Part shown: positions 10,501 to 18,600 of the stretch, in pieces
Numbering within the stretch: the stretch's first letter is position 1
Layout: every line of letters begins with the position of its first letter
The notes under the pieces: generated by a model
Database searches by the model: none
The model's input: only the letters and a program-made list of their open reading frames with translations
Told to the model about the DNA's origin: nothing
Translations under genes and position numbers: made by a program
DNA from: Endozoicomonas sp. GU-1
GTDB taxonomy: Bacteria > Pseudomonadota > Gammaproteobacteria > Pseudomonadales > Endozoicomonadaceae
Direction of reading: 5' to 3'
Length of the DNA stretch: 64,000 nucleotides
Assembly (NCBI RefSeq): GCF_027366395.1
Contig: NZ_CP114771.1
Span: 4,836,001 to 4,900,000, forward strand

Positions 10501-11321
10501 TTTTCCTCGCTTTCTTCTGTAAACTTTTTTATCTGAGTCTTCGACTTGAGCATGCTGGTAAGGCAGCTGGTATTGGTAATCTGCTGGGGATTTACAGCTA
10601 AAAAGAACGTGCTGGCCCTGGCAAAATAGCCTTTGAAAGTCTGAGAATCTTTAACAATGCTGAAGTTTTTTAACTTGGAAAAGAGGGAGTGTGCGGGCGG
10701 CTTTCCCCTGTCTCGCGCTAACTGGATTTTCCTGTCTTTGAGGTTTTTCAGAAGAGTCCCGGCATTCGTTAATATTGCTTGAATTTCTTGATTATTTAAA
10801 TGTGTTCGCAGTTCATTTTGCTGGCTTACAGAAAATTCTGAAATTGATGTTCCACTGTTAATTTCTGCAGTGAGCGGTACATCCTTCATTGGTTCAGGCA
10901 TGACCTGCACCATCGCTGAGGTATGTTCATTGCCAGTTAATAGCCTGTTGTCGCTGACTGTTGGTAGATTTCTTGATATGGAACTGATCACTCCCGGAAG
11001 CCTGGAAGCTGGGGCAGCAGGCATGGCCGGTTCGGTCTCCATTGGCTCCGGATTAGTAGGTAGCGAAGTTGCAGAACAGACAATACGCCTGCTGTTGTCA
11101 GTAACACGCCTGCGCTTTATGGATGGGATGGGCCCGGATTCAGATTGCAGTTGATGCGGTGGAAATGTTCCAGTGCCCGTTGTTGTCTGTTCCACTTGGT
11201 AACCTGACATGGATCGTTTTCTTTCTTGTTTTCGGCTGTTTGCTGGCTGGTGCCTTCCGGCTTCAGTGGATGTTAACGGGGATGCCGTGTCTGCGGTTAC
11301 TGAGGAGGAAGGTGACTGCAT
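7440..11321 (-). CDS. Large repeat protein, putative host-directed effector
   Basis: 1293 residues from ATG 11321; an upstream TTG at 11429 is less likely. No known enzyme domain recognised. The first ~200 residues are Ser/Thr/Pro-rich and look disordered, with basic clusters (SRKQERKRS, SIKRRRVTD) resembling nuclear localisation signals. In the middle are nine near-identical 38-residue units plus a partial one (GLPDKAKVEA-x-x-AWECWK ... LELLRAFSSM), predicted to be paired helices forming an alpha-solenoid. The long C-terminal region is helical and ends in an acidic tail (NDDWMEEFLQGL). There is no signal peptide or membrane span. A Ser/Thr-rich N terminus fits type III secretion substrates, but this is inference. 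The final codons are duplicated 4.3 kb away, showing past rearrangement. Confidence 0.65.
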   Translation of the reverse strand: MQSPSSSVTADTASPLTSTEAGRHQPANSRKQERKRSMSGYQVEQTTTGTGTFPPHQLQSESGPIPSIKRRRVTDNSRRIVCSATSLPTNPEPMETEPAMPAAPASRLPGVISSISRNLPTVSDNRLLTGNEHTSAMVQVMPEPMKDVPLTAEINSGTSISEFSVSQQNELRTHLNNQEIQAILTNAGTLLKNLKDRKIQLARDRGKPPAHSLFSKLKNFSIVKDSQTFKGYFARASTFFLAVNPQQITNTSCLTSMLKSKTQIKKFTEESEENIQAVAANPCLKQIASMCNGKGLPDKAKVEALKAWECWKVNGEFSLELLRAFSSMCNGNGLPDKAKVEAFLAWECWKVNGEFSLELLRAFSSMMSSRGLPDKAKVEAFVAWECWKVNGEFSLELLRAFSSMMSSRGLPDKAKVEALKAWECWKVNGEFSLELLRAFSSMCHGKGLPDKAKVEAFVAWECWKVNGEFSLELLRAFSSMCNGKGLPDKAKVEAFVAWECWKVNGEFSLELLRAFSSMCNCKGLPDKAKVEAFLAWECWKVNGEFSLELLRAFSSMCNGKGLPDKAKVEALKAWECWKVNSEFSLELLRAFSSMCHGKGLPDKAKVEALKAWECWKVNGEFSLELLRAFSSMCHDKGLPDKAKVEAFVQWLPSDENKNILKLSCRIFASFGLPSAEKLTENEKTLRQCLKQHGCTIEHGDDNSDEDLLESSQMKALALFFSGPAKWRMKIAEFQQYLAAHKSPRHDRVAVRAALKSLLPILAIHGGTGIQFWMEKYRENPRCKGVLTQALAIPAPLALTKFALTQLPESEMQEYLELCRNLKPAPTQEQWYALKPLCQQLGQRFDFTQSKRTMLEILWQQSEDNRSKYADKMDELFKTLPTISQWRGLHRVLGPHKMQQFMDACLDYQATPETAPDVTIQQRLLAGMLLTNHALPEQEKIPDLCFSNRVSTDDKRGVMVGGDPAMSGQERLWRFITAMLIELEQTEYQFKNQRLTVLPDDGDPVVLQNPEFTPRDTGFVIKNWTLQQLTAFFKATEFTEQWYKKPQDKRDPYAIRLEAKLAQMQARTKEPEKAKPKKIPHLVAPSLIIRLINCHKPLKPAVWSSLEHYASSGQLNARLCTALSPVIKDDKDGIVPDLVKKAVVAKLEQIEAANTPVVTSIPQQGLPARASIPTQRNQVANRRIQGPLSNFGAAMEALDRFRELGHAELELLEPHRSRMTSVELSTAICKMSYAVDSETRKEWHEASEKRRRDPLGLDEIVEWDFDSLATLDSLATESELVNNDDWMEEFLQGL
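9388..10445 (-). repeat. Nine 114-bp tandem coding repeats
   Basis: Units of exactly 114 bp (38 codons) lie head to tail inside the large repeat protein gene, for example TTCCACCTT at 9388 and again at 9502. Differences concentrate in two patches: codons after VEA (FV, FL or LK) and the unit end (CNGK, CHGK, CHDK, CNCK, MSSR). The rest is almost base-identical, pointing to recent amplification or gene conversion. Copy number may vary between strains and could be mis-assembled. Confidence 0.92.
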
Positions 11322-11472
11322 GGTTTCTTTGGGGATTACCTGTTTCCAGTTGGAGAATCGTCTGGGGATGACAACAATAGAACTGACCTGGTCAGCCCGG
11401 TAAAGTTCCAGGCAGCCGGTATCAAACAAGGCTGACCTGTTTTGTCAGGCACTCTGGCTGTGAGATGTGTTT

Positions 11473-11633
11473 ATACCAACTCCACCTTCTAAATATGAAC
11501 TGCGCAGCCATTTTGAACCGCTGGATCTTCGTTGGAATTCCTCGCAATAGCCCTGCTATTACTCGTCATTCCGCCTTGCCCAGCGGTCCAAAATGACTTG
11601 CTCGTTATCATATTTAGAAGGTGGAATTGGTAT
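11473..11633. mobile_element. MITE-like palindromic element, family A
   Basis: 161 bp bounded by 26-bp inverted repeats (11473-11498 and 11608-11633, one mismatch; core CCACCTTCTAAATATGA). Interior partial inverted symmetry (CATTTTGAACCGCTGG against CCAGCGGTCCAAAATG). No ORF. A related end lies at 19089-19114. The size and ends fit a non-autonomous MITE. Confidence 0.7.
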
Positions 11634-11736
11634 TACACATGAGAAGCTTGCGAGAACCTTGGGGGTCACCTTTAAAGAACGGGTGTCATCCTCTGGAATA
11701 CGGGTTATAGAAGGTGTTTTTCACCGGCAACGTGTG

Positions 11737-11835
11737 AATGCATATCACAGCCCTTGCAGGAACTCTTCCATCCAGTCATCGTTGTTGACCAGTTCTGACT
11801 CTGTCGCCAATGAATCCAATGTCGCCAATGAATCA
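11737..11835 (-). pseudogene. Relic 3' end of a second copy of the large repeat-protein gene
   Basis: 99 bp identical except for one base to 7432-7530. On the minus strand it encodes the same C-terminal tail (LATESELVNNDDWMEEFLQ) and stop. Nothing of the rest of the gene precedes it. It is either the remains of a tandem duplicate after deletion, or a segment copied by recombination. Confidence 0.8.
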
Positions 11836-11841
11836 AGGCAG

Positions 11842-12291
11842 CTATGTTGCGTTTAAGGGTTGAAGTGAAGAAATTCTAAAAGGCTCTTTTCGGGTTACAG
11901 ACTGCTCTGCAATGAAAATTGGCCAAAGGCCTTGATATACAATGCCTTCAGGAAACTGCTGGCTAAATATTGCCAAGCCATGCCACAGGAGGATTGCAGC
12001 CTGATTTATGAAATCAGCAGTCTGCAATACGAAAAGAGCCTTTTTGAATTGGATTCGATGCCTTAAATCTTCGATAATCTTTTGATCAATAGAATTGTTG
12101 GCATTATGGCAGGTCTGCTTGAGCCGGAGTGCATCGGGCAGCGTCAGTTTATTTGCGATATGTTGAATAACCTCAACTGGCAAGCAGTTGAAATAGCCAG
12201 GTTGTAGCTGTTGGTCAGGTGTTGATGCTGCTAATTGCGGGGGAACACTGGGTGATAACCCTGTTTCATTACATGGAGCATCGAATGGCAT
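11842..12291 (-). CDS. F-box domain protein, putative ubiquitin-ligase adaptor
   Basis: 149 residues from ATG 12291 (AAGGAAAT about 15 nt upstream); the frame is open further upstream but into the divergent gene. Residues ~34-68 contain CLPVEVIQHIANKLTLPD followed by ALRLKQTCHNANNSI, a good match to the F-box consensus (LP-x-E-x-x-x-x-I-x-x-x-L-x-L-x-D-x-L-R-L-x-x-x-C). In eukaryotes the F-box binds Skp1 of SCF ubiquitin ligases; Legionella and plant pathogens secrete F-box effectors. The C-terminal ~75 residues would be the substrate-recruiting part but match nothing I know. No signal peptide. The N-terminal 30 residues are Pro/Ser/Gln-rich, as in secreted effectors. It is divergent from the gene at 12642. 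Confidence 0.65.
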   Translation of the reverse strand: MPFDAPCNETGLSPSVPPQLAASTPDQQLQPGYFNCLPVEVIQHIANKLTLPDALRLKQTCHNANNSIDQKIIEDLRHRIQFKKALFVLQTADFINQAAILLWHGLAIFSQQFPEGIVYQGLWPIFIAEQSVTRKEPFRISSLQPLNAT

Positions 12292-12641
12292 AAGATAGTT
12301 CTTATATTTCCTTCTCTTCCAAGCCTTAATAGAACCTGAGTTTGCGAAAAAGTTCCATCTGCGGGCGAGTGTGTGATGCAATGCAAAACCGGGAAATCCG
12401 CACCGGCAACACGCTCTCAGGCTGCCTGATCTTTGAAAAAACGGCGGTATCCAAATGCTGTGAGCCGTCTTGCACTGATAGTCAGAGGTTTCCTTTCGAT
12501 ACATTTGACGCTCTACTAAATGAACTTTTCATCCCCCCTACTGTCAAAAAGAATATAAATTATATTTTTTATTTCTGTTTTTTGTTATCCGGGGGTGCAA
12601 TACGCACTGAATCAGAAAAAGAGCAACCACCATCATTGCCT

Positions 12642-14234
12642 ATGTTACCAACGACAATTGCAACGAATGTTCCGGCCGCCAACAGTAGCAGACCTCTTGA
12701 GGCTGACCATGCCGTTCAGCGTCGGTATTTCAATCGGGATGTCAGCCAAATACTGGGCCTTCCTCCGGTAGTCAACAATACCAGACTGATTGGCATGGAG
12801 TATGAGTCCAACAACGTCAGAGTCACAGCTCCTGGCATCGCCCTCAGAAAAGGCACAGTACTTGCGGAAACCCAGGGATGTCACTTTGGCTACCCATTAA
12901 TGAGTCTGACCATTGATCAAACGGGTGAGGAGCAAATACTGGCAATACTGGAGACGGTGCTGGCACCGCTGTCATCGGAGACGTTGGTCGAATTGCGTTT
13001 ATGTGAGCTGGTAGAGAAACTGTTTGAGATGCTGGCAACCATCCCCTCAGAGACCGGCATGGCGCTGGAAGAACTGATCCAACAATACAATCGATGGCTG
13101 GAAAGCCTTGATGGGTTTGACGAGCGTACCTGTGCCCTTTTGCAATTAGCAGCAGTCCATGAGCCGACCACCCTCAGACACGACCAGGGTATTAACTGTG
13201 GGCTGCTGAATCAAGCGGAGGTCAGCACCTCGACCGGCAAAGGACCTCTGACATTAGTCAAGATACCGGATCGGGAGGCCGGCTGGAACTATTACAAACA
13301 GACCAGCTTTTTTGTAGAGTTCAAAAATATCAGACAACTTGCGAATATCCCCCAGCAAACGGAACTCTATTCACTGCTTGATGCAGCCGGTTGGTGTGAA
13401 GCACAAGAGATCGCTACCGCTCTGTTGAGGGAGTTTGGAATAAAAACTGAACATGAAAATACACTGCCTGTCTTAATGCACTGGTCGTACAACTGTATGA
13501 AAATAATTAACTATGGTTTTACGGCCAGAACGCCTGGTGGTCAAAGAGTTACCCGTCATGTGTCTTTGTGCATCAGAGCTGGCCAGCTTCAGGAGGTGTT
13601 GCAACTGCTATCAGATGAGACCGTTAACGAGCTGGTCACAAGCATTAATAGAGATCGGGACAACGACCTGTACAAGGTCATAATACTGATATTTCTGGAC
13701 TATGGTGGCTGGAAAGAATTTCCTGAAAAACGCACCGCCTATGAAAAGTTGGAGCAATGGCTGTTTCACGAAGTCCGGGAACTGTTTAAAATCCTCAAAA
13801 TAAGGCATCAGCACGGTAAACACCATGTGTATAGCCCTTTTTCATCAACTCCTTATATTGTCACTAGAGATAATGAAAAACTGATATTGCCTGATCCGGG
13901 CAAGGCAGCTGGTTACTTGCGAGATTTTGTTCTGTCCAAGCGCAATGACAAATATTATTTCCTCTATGAATTAACAACAATTAAGGAAGCAAGTTATTGC
14001 GTTATCGAGTTCAGATTGCATCAGGGCAACTGTGGGGAGTTAAGTGTTTTTGATCTCCCATTCAATAACCCGGAAAGACCCTTTGATCCATTAGACCTCA
14101 CCGAAAATGAGCAACAGATGATGGATATTCTGTTTGAAAGCACAGTGGTGCAAACCTTGGACGATATTATGTGGCTCCAGAACCTTCGGTCTTTGCTTGA
14201 ATCTCTACCCGATCTGGGTACTGGACAGATATAA
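12642..14234 (+). CDS. Unknown protein in effector-like island
   Basis: About 530 residues from ATG 12642. The frame is open back to 12342, but that part overlaps the upstream region of the divergent F-box gene and looks non-coding. No clear Shine-Dalgarno site marks the start. No domain recognised. The N-terminal ~30 residues are Pro/Ser/Thr/Ala-rich, followed by a mixed alpha/beta body with leucine-rich helices (VLAPLSSETLVELRLCELVE) and a basic His-containing patch (LKIRHQHGKHHVYSP). No signal peptide or membrane span. It lies between the F-box gene and a zinc-finger ORF, both eukaryote-like, so a host-directed role is possible but not shown. Confidence 0.45.
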   Translation: MLPTTIATNVPAANSSRPLEADHAVQRRYFNRDVSQILGLPPVVNNTRLIGMEYESNNVRVTAPGIALRKGTVLAETQGCHFGYPLMSLTIDQTGEEQILAILETVLAPLSSETLVELRLCELVEKLFEMLATIPSETGMALEELIQQYNRWLESLDGFDERTCALLQLAAVHEPTTLRHDQGINCGLLNQAEVSTSTGKGPLTLVKIPDREAGWNYYKQTSFFVEFKNIRQLANIPQQTELYSLLDAAGWCEAQEIATALLREFGIKTEHENTLPVLMHWSYNCMKIINYGFTARTPGGQRVTRHVSLCIRAGQLQEVLQLLSDETVNELVTSINRDRDNDLYKVIILIFLDYGGWKEFPEKRTAYEKLEQWLFHEVRELFKILKIRHQHGKHHVYSPFSSTPYIVTRDNEKLILPDPGKAAGYLRDFVLSKRNDKYYFLYELTTIKEASYCVIEFRLHQGNCGELSVFDLPFNNPERPFDPLDLTENEQQMMDILFESTVVQTLDDIMWLQNLRSLLESLPDLGTGQI

Positions 14235-14433
14235 AATTCAAGCTAGCCTCAGGGGCGTTAATTAAAACTCAAATAAAGCTGCAAAATGACAGAAGCCTGT
14301 TTGAGTGATCAAAAATCACATCCAGGAGATTGCTGTTCAACCAGCGGAAAAGTCTACTCAATAACTGTTCAACTAAGGAACAGGCCTCACCGACAGGTAA
14401 ACAAACATAAGTGTATATCTGGCAAGGTAACAA

Positions 14434-14857
14434 ATGATGCAACCAAACCCAATGCACTACCAACAATATCAGACAACTCAGGATCTATACCCGGTATTTC
14501 GGGGCGTTGTTGTTGAGCCACAAATTCAACCATATGGACAGGGCAGAATGAAAAGCATGTATGTTTATGCAATAACAGGCCAGTTATTTCTTGAGACAGC
14601 GCCACTTGAAAAACCGTGGGCGGACCACTATGCAATATATTGTCAAGCCAGAGGTGAGGCTAACTGTGCAGAACATGCCACCATTCGCCAGGTGGAACTG
14701 TCAGCAGAAAAGCTTCCCTACCAGTGTAGTTTGTGTGAACGTAAATCAGCCAGTCTCAAAAGGCCTCAAACTTCATTTACATCGCTACCACAATGAACTG
14801 TCTTTTATAGAGCGCAGAAGCATAGTACACAGGGCATTGTGGGGGGCAATGGTATAA
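14434..14857 (+). pseudogene. C2H2 zinc-finger protein split by a frameshift
   Basis: Two overlapping frames. The first (ATG 14434) reads to YQCSLCERKSASLK and then ends in unrelated residues at 14796. The second continues from about the same point as GLKLHLHRYHNELSFIERRS and stops at 14857. Dropping one A from AAAA at 14758-14761 joins them into YQCSLCERKSASLK-GLKLHLHRYH, a classic C-x2-C-x12-H-x4-H finger with conserved Tyr and Leu. Classical C2H2 fingers are rare in bacteria. It is either a real single-base lesion, a slippage site or a sequencing error. The rest of the 140-residue composite matches nothing I know. Confidence 0.5.
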
Positions 14858-15021
14858 AAATCCCTGTGTGGGTTAACGCTTAAGAAAGTTAATGCTAACA
14901 ATGAGAGTATCGACCCATTCCGGCCTCACTGATCTAATGTATGATTTCTGACTGTTCAGCCGCACAAAATCAAAGCAGAAATATAACCGCACCTTCAGGG
15001 GATAGGCTTGAGGAGCAGAAC

Positions 15022-15513
15022 ATGGATATTCTTGCCAATATTAACCAGGCAGAATGTAAAGCCAATTGTGGGTTTGTTGCTATGAGGGTCTTTCATTACC
15101 TGGAGAATAAAACATTTCAGCCCATTCTTTGTGATGAATTTACTGCACCAGCACCCCTATCAACACTCACTGTCTATGGCAAACTTGATGACATCTACTT
15201 TGGAAAAAAAACACTGAAACTGGAGTTATTTGAAGGAGAGCACGATGATCTGATATTTTCATGTGAGCAGAAATTACTTGAGATGAAGCAAAGTGAACAC
15301 GCCATTGTCAGTTTTTCCTATCAAGTGTCTGGTGAGGAAAAAGGGCATTTTTTCAATATTTACCGGAACAAGTCCACCTACAAAATCATTGACGCTATTA
15401 GCGCCATGGCCTTTGATAGATATGCCATTTGCAAGAATTTAAGTGAATACTTTCATATTAAACTACTTCGGGTTGGTGCTGATACATTGACAAAAATACA
15501 GCTTATACACTGA
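15022..15513 (+). CDS. Small papain-like fold candidate (Tox-PL/deamidase type)
   Basis: 163 residues from ATG 15022, chosen because GAGGAG lies 7 nt upstream; an in-frame ATG at 14941 has no such site. The order Cys16 (KANCGFVAMRVFHYL), His109 (KGHFFNIYRNKS) and Asp124 (YKIIDAIS) mirrors papain-like toxin/deamidase folds, where a Cys after Asn starts a helix and a G-H-x-x-N strand is followed by an I-D strand. That catalytic reading is an inference from spacing and flanking residues. No signal peptide. In bacteria-host systems such folds deamidate or cleave host proteins. It could also be an unrelated small alpha/beta protein. Confidence 0.4.
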   Translation: MDILANINQAECKANCGFVAMRVFHYLENKTFQPILCDEFTAPAPLSTLTVYGKLDDIYFGKKTLKLELFEGEHDDLIFSCEQKLLEMKQSEHAIVSFSYQVSGEEKGHFFNIYRNKSTYKIIDAISAMAFDRYAICKNLSEYFHIKLLRVGADTLTKIQLIH

Positions 15514-15613
15514 CCGCATGAATTATATAGTATTACCTAAGCTCATTCTGAAAATGGCTGTATTTTACAGGATTAAGATAGCATTTTGGAGTCACTGTTG
15601 AGTGTGCCAGATC

Positions 15614-18600
15614 TTATGCCGAATGCATCATCACAAGCAGTGATTTGATAAAATCCTTCTTTTTGATTTCATAATCACTCACATACTGATTGGTCGACAG
15701 CCAGTTGTTAATTCTGTGCTCGAAACCACTACGGCAAACATGGCCAGCCAATTTTTTTTGAAGAAGTGCCGTAAGCGTGTGCAGGCGTTGTTGTACTTGA
15801 CGATATTCAGGCAGACAGTCAGGTGTTCCGGGTTTGCCTTCAGAGTGCAGATCGATAAACTGCCTGGCTTTATTCAGGGTAAGCAGAGAGCGAATAAGCA
15901 AGCCATAAATACGCTCCTCGATATTTTGGGGGTCGTTAAAAAGAATGGTTCGTTGCAGGTCAAATACCGCCCCTCTTTGTAGTTGCCTGGTCAGCGGATC
16001 CAGGTTTTCAGCGAGGTATTCCAGCGTATCGTTCATTAACTTTGTTTCATCAGCAAACGACAAACACAGTACCGGCCTCGCAACACCAGGAACGTGGACG
16101 GTCAATGGTGCGGTATTTTCATGGGTTAATCGGGCGTCCACACTGACCTGAAGCCCCATGGTTTTCATACACAGATCCGCGTCCCTGAGATGAATATTGT
16201 AGGTTTTTGGTAGTTTAATCTCCGGACACCCCGGGAGTTGCCAGATGGTGATGCTTTTGGGAATGTCTGAGTCTGTGGTGTTCAGTGCCTCTAGCTTTGC
16301 AAAGAGTATTCTGGCGGGCTCCTCTGTTGTGCAGATAATGTCAATATCATTAAATAATGAGCAGTGGTCCTGTAAAAATCGCGCATAAGAACCGGTAATC
16401 AGAATGGGGGTATTGCTATAAGAAACATTAATTTCCTGAATAATCTCCAGTGTTTTCAATGTTAGCGCATTTAACCGCAGAGCCGGATTTTCCGGTAAAT
16501 CCGGTCTGCCCGTTGTTGACCATTGCTTAAGAGTTTGCACCCCATTGGTGGTAATGCCCTGAGTGGCGAATGTATGGCCTGTTTCACCCCGGTATTTCTT
16601 TGCTCGGCCAGCGTTCTCTATATTAGGAATCAGGTCGGGGAGGTTATCTCTATGCCGGTGTCCGTTGATATTTACACAATGGGCTTCGTAGCTGTATTGT
16701 TCAAACCAGAAGCCTAGATCATGGCGCAGTTTGCTTCCTTCCGGAAAACTATGCAGACAGCCAAGCACCTGATCCTTATGGACTTTCAGTCCAGCAATAG
16801 ACTGCCTCGTGATATAGCAGTGTGCCAGGAAGAAGAAATGTACGCGTGAATTATGAAATGAGTTCCTCAGTTTTTTGATGGATTGCAACACCTGTTCTGC
16901 TGACACTTCCTGATGAGCGATAGTCAATTCATTCTGCATAGCCATGAATTTCAGGATACATTGCAGCCGATGTTGCTCATCTTTGAGCGATACGTTGTTT
17001 AATAGTTGCCAGGCTGTTTGAATGATATCCTGAGCTTCGCTGGTTTCATCATATCCCTGAGATTGGTTCAGCCTTTGAATCAGATACATCACTTGTCGTG
17101 AAGAATGATCGCCAGGTACTTCATTAAATGCTTCTAACACTTTCTGGTTATCCAGATAGTTGCCATTCAACTCTCTGGCATGCAGTGCCAGTAGAGAATA
17201 GAAAATAGCTCTTTCAAGCAACCAGCCACCGCGTTCATAATCCTTGACCACTGCTTCCGGTGTGACCTGCTGGCCATTCAATGGCAGCCCCTTCAGGCAA
17301 CATTCTTCTTTGAAACGTGCGATCTCAAGTGTCGCTTTGACCGTCTGAAAATTCTGATACACCTCATCCGGGGTAACCAGCTGGCCATTCAGTACCAGTT
17401 TCCTCAGGCAGCATTCCTGCTTAAAGCGCGCTATTCCCAGCCTGCCTTCTGAACTATTCGGGAAAGCCTTAACCACAGCATCCGCTGTCACCTGCTGGCC
17501 ATTCAGTACCAGTCTCTTCAGGCAGCATTCCTGCATAAAGCGCGCTATTCCGAGCCTGCCTTCTGTCGTATCCGGGAAAGCCTTAATCACTGCTTCCGGT
17601 GTCGCCTTCTGGCCATTTAACGCCAGGCCTCTCAAGCAACACTCTTCCTGAAAGCGTGCTATTCCCAGTTTGCCTTCCGGGCTATCCGGGAAATCCTTAA
17701 CCACCGAATCGGGTCTGACCTGCTGGCCATTCACCAGCAGTCCTCTCAGACAACATTGTGCCCTGAAGATTGCTCTGCCCAATGAGCCTTCGAGACTGTC
17801 CGGGAAAACCGTGATCACCGCATCCGGTGCAACCTGCTGGCCGTTTAACTCCAGGCCCCTCAGGCAGCATTCCGCTTTGAACCGGGCGAGCTCCAGAGTT
17901 GCGCCGATTGCCTGATAATCCCTGACCACCTCTTCCGGTGTTATCTGCTGGCCGTTCAAGAACAGGCCCCTCAGGCAACATTCCGCTTTGAAACGGGACT
18001 GCTCCAGTGTGGTTCCGGCTTTCTGAAAATCTTCAACCACCTCCTCCGGTGTGACCTTCTGGCCATTCAACGCCAGGCCTCTCAGGCAACATTCTTCCTT
18101 AAAACGTACCAGCACCAATGTTGCATTGGCTACCTGACAATCCTTAACCACCGTATCCGGTGAGACCTGCTGGCCACTCAACGACAAGCCCTTCAGGCAA
18201 CAATCCGCTTTGAAGCGTGCCAGCTCCAGGTAGGCTCCGGCTGACTGATATTCCCTGACTACCGTAGCTGGTGTGACTCGCTGGCCATTGAGTGGCAGCC
18301 CTCTGATGCAGCATTGTTCAATAAAGCGACCCAGCTCAAGTGTTGCCTTGGTGGCCTGATAACCCTTAACTACCGTATCCGGTGTGACCTGTTGGTCATT
18401 CAATAACTTGCCCATCAGGCAGCATTGTTCCTTAAACCGGGCCAACCCCAACCTACCTTCTGGACTATCCGGGAAGTGCTCAACCACAGCGTCCGTTGTG
18501 ACCAGCTGGTCATTCAACAGCAATCCCCTGAGACAACATTCTGCCTTAAAGCGCGCCAGCTCCAGAGCTGCCTTGACTGCCTTAAAATCATTAATCACCG

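Noticed and set aside
9375-10601. 408-codon plus-strand ORF with repeated FHLRFVGQAFA-type units
   Set aside because: It is the antisense of the 114-bp coding repeats of the minus-strand gene; openness follows from repeat composition, and it has no ribosome-binding site.
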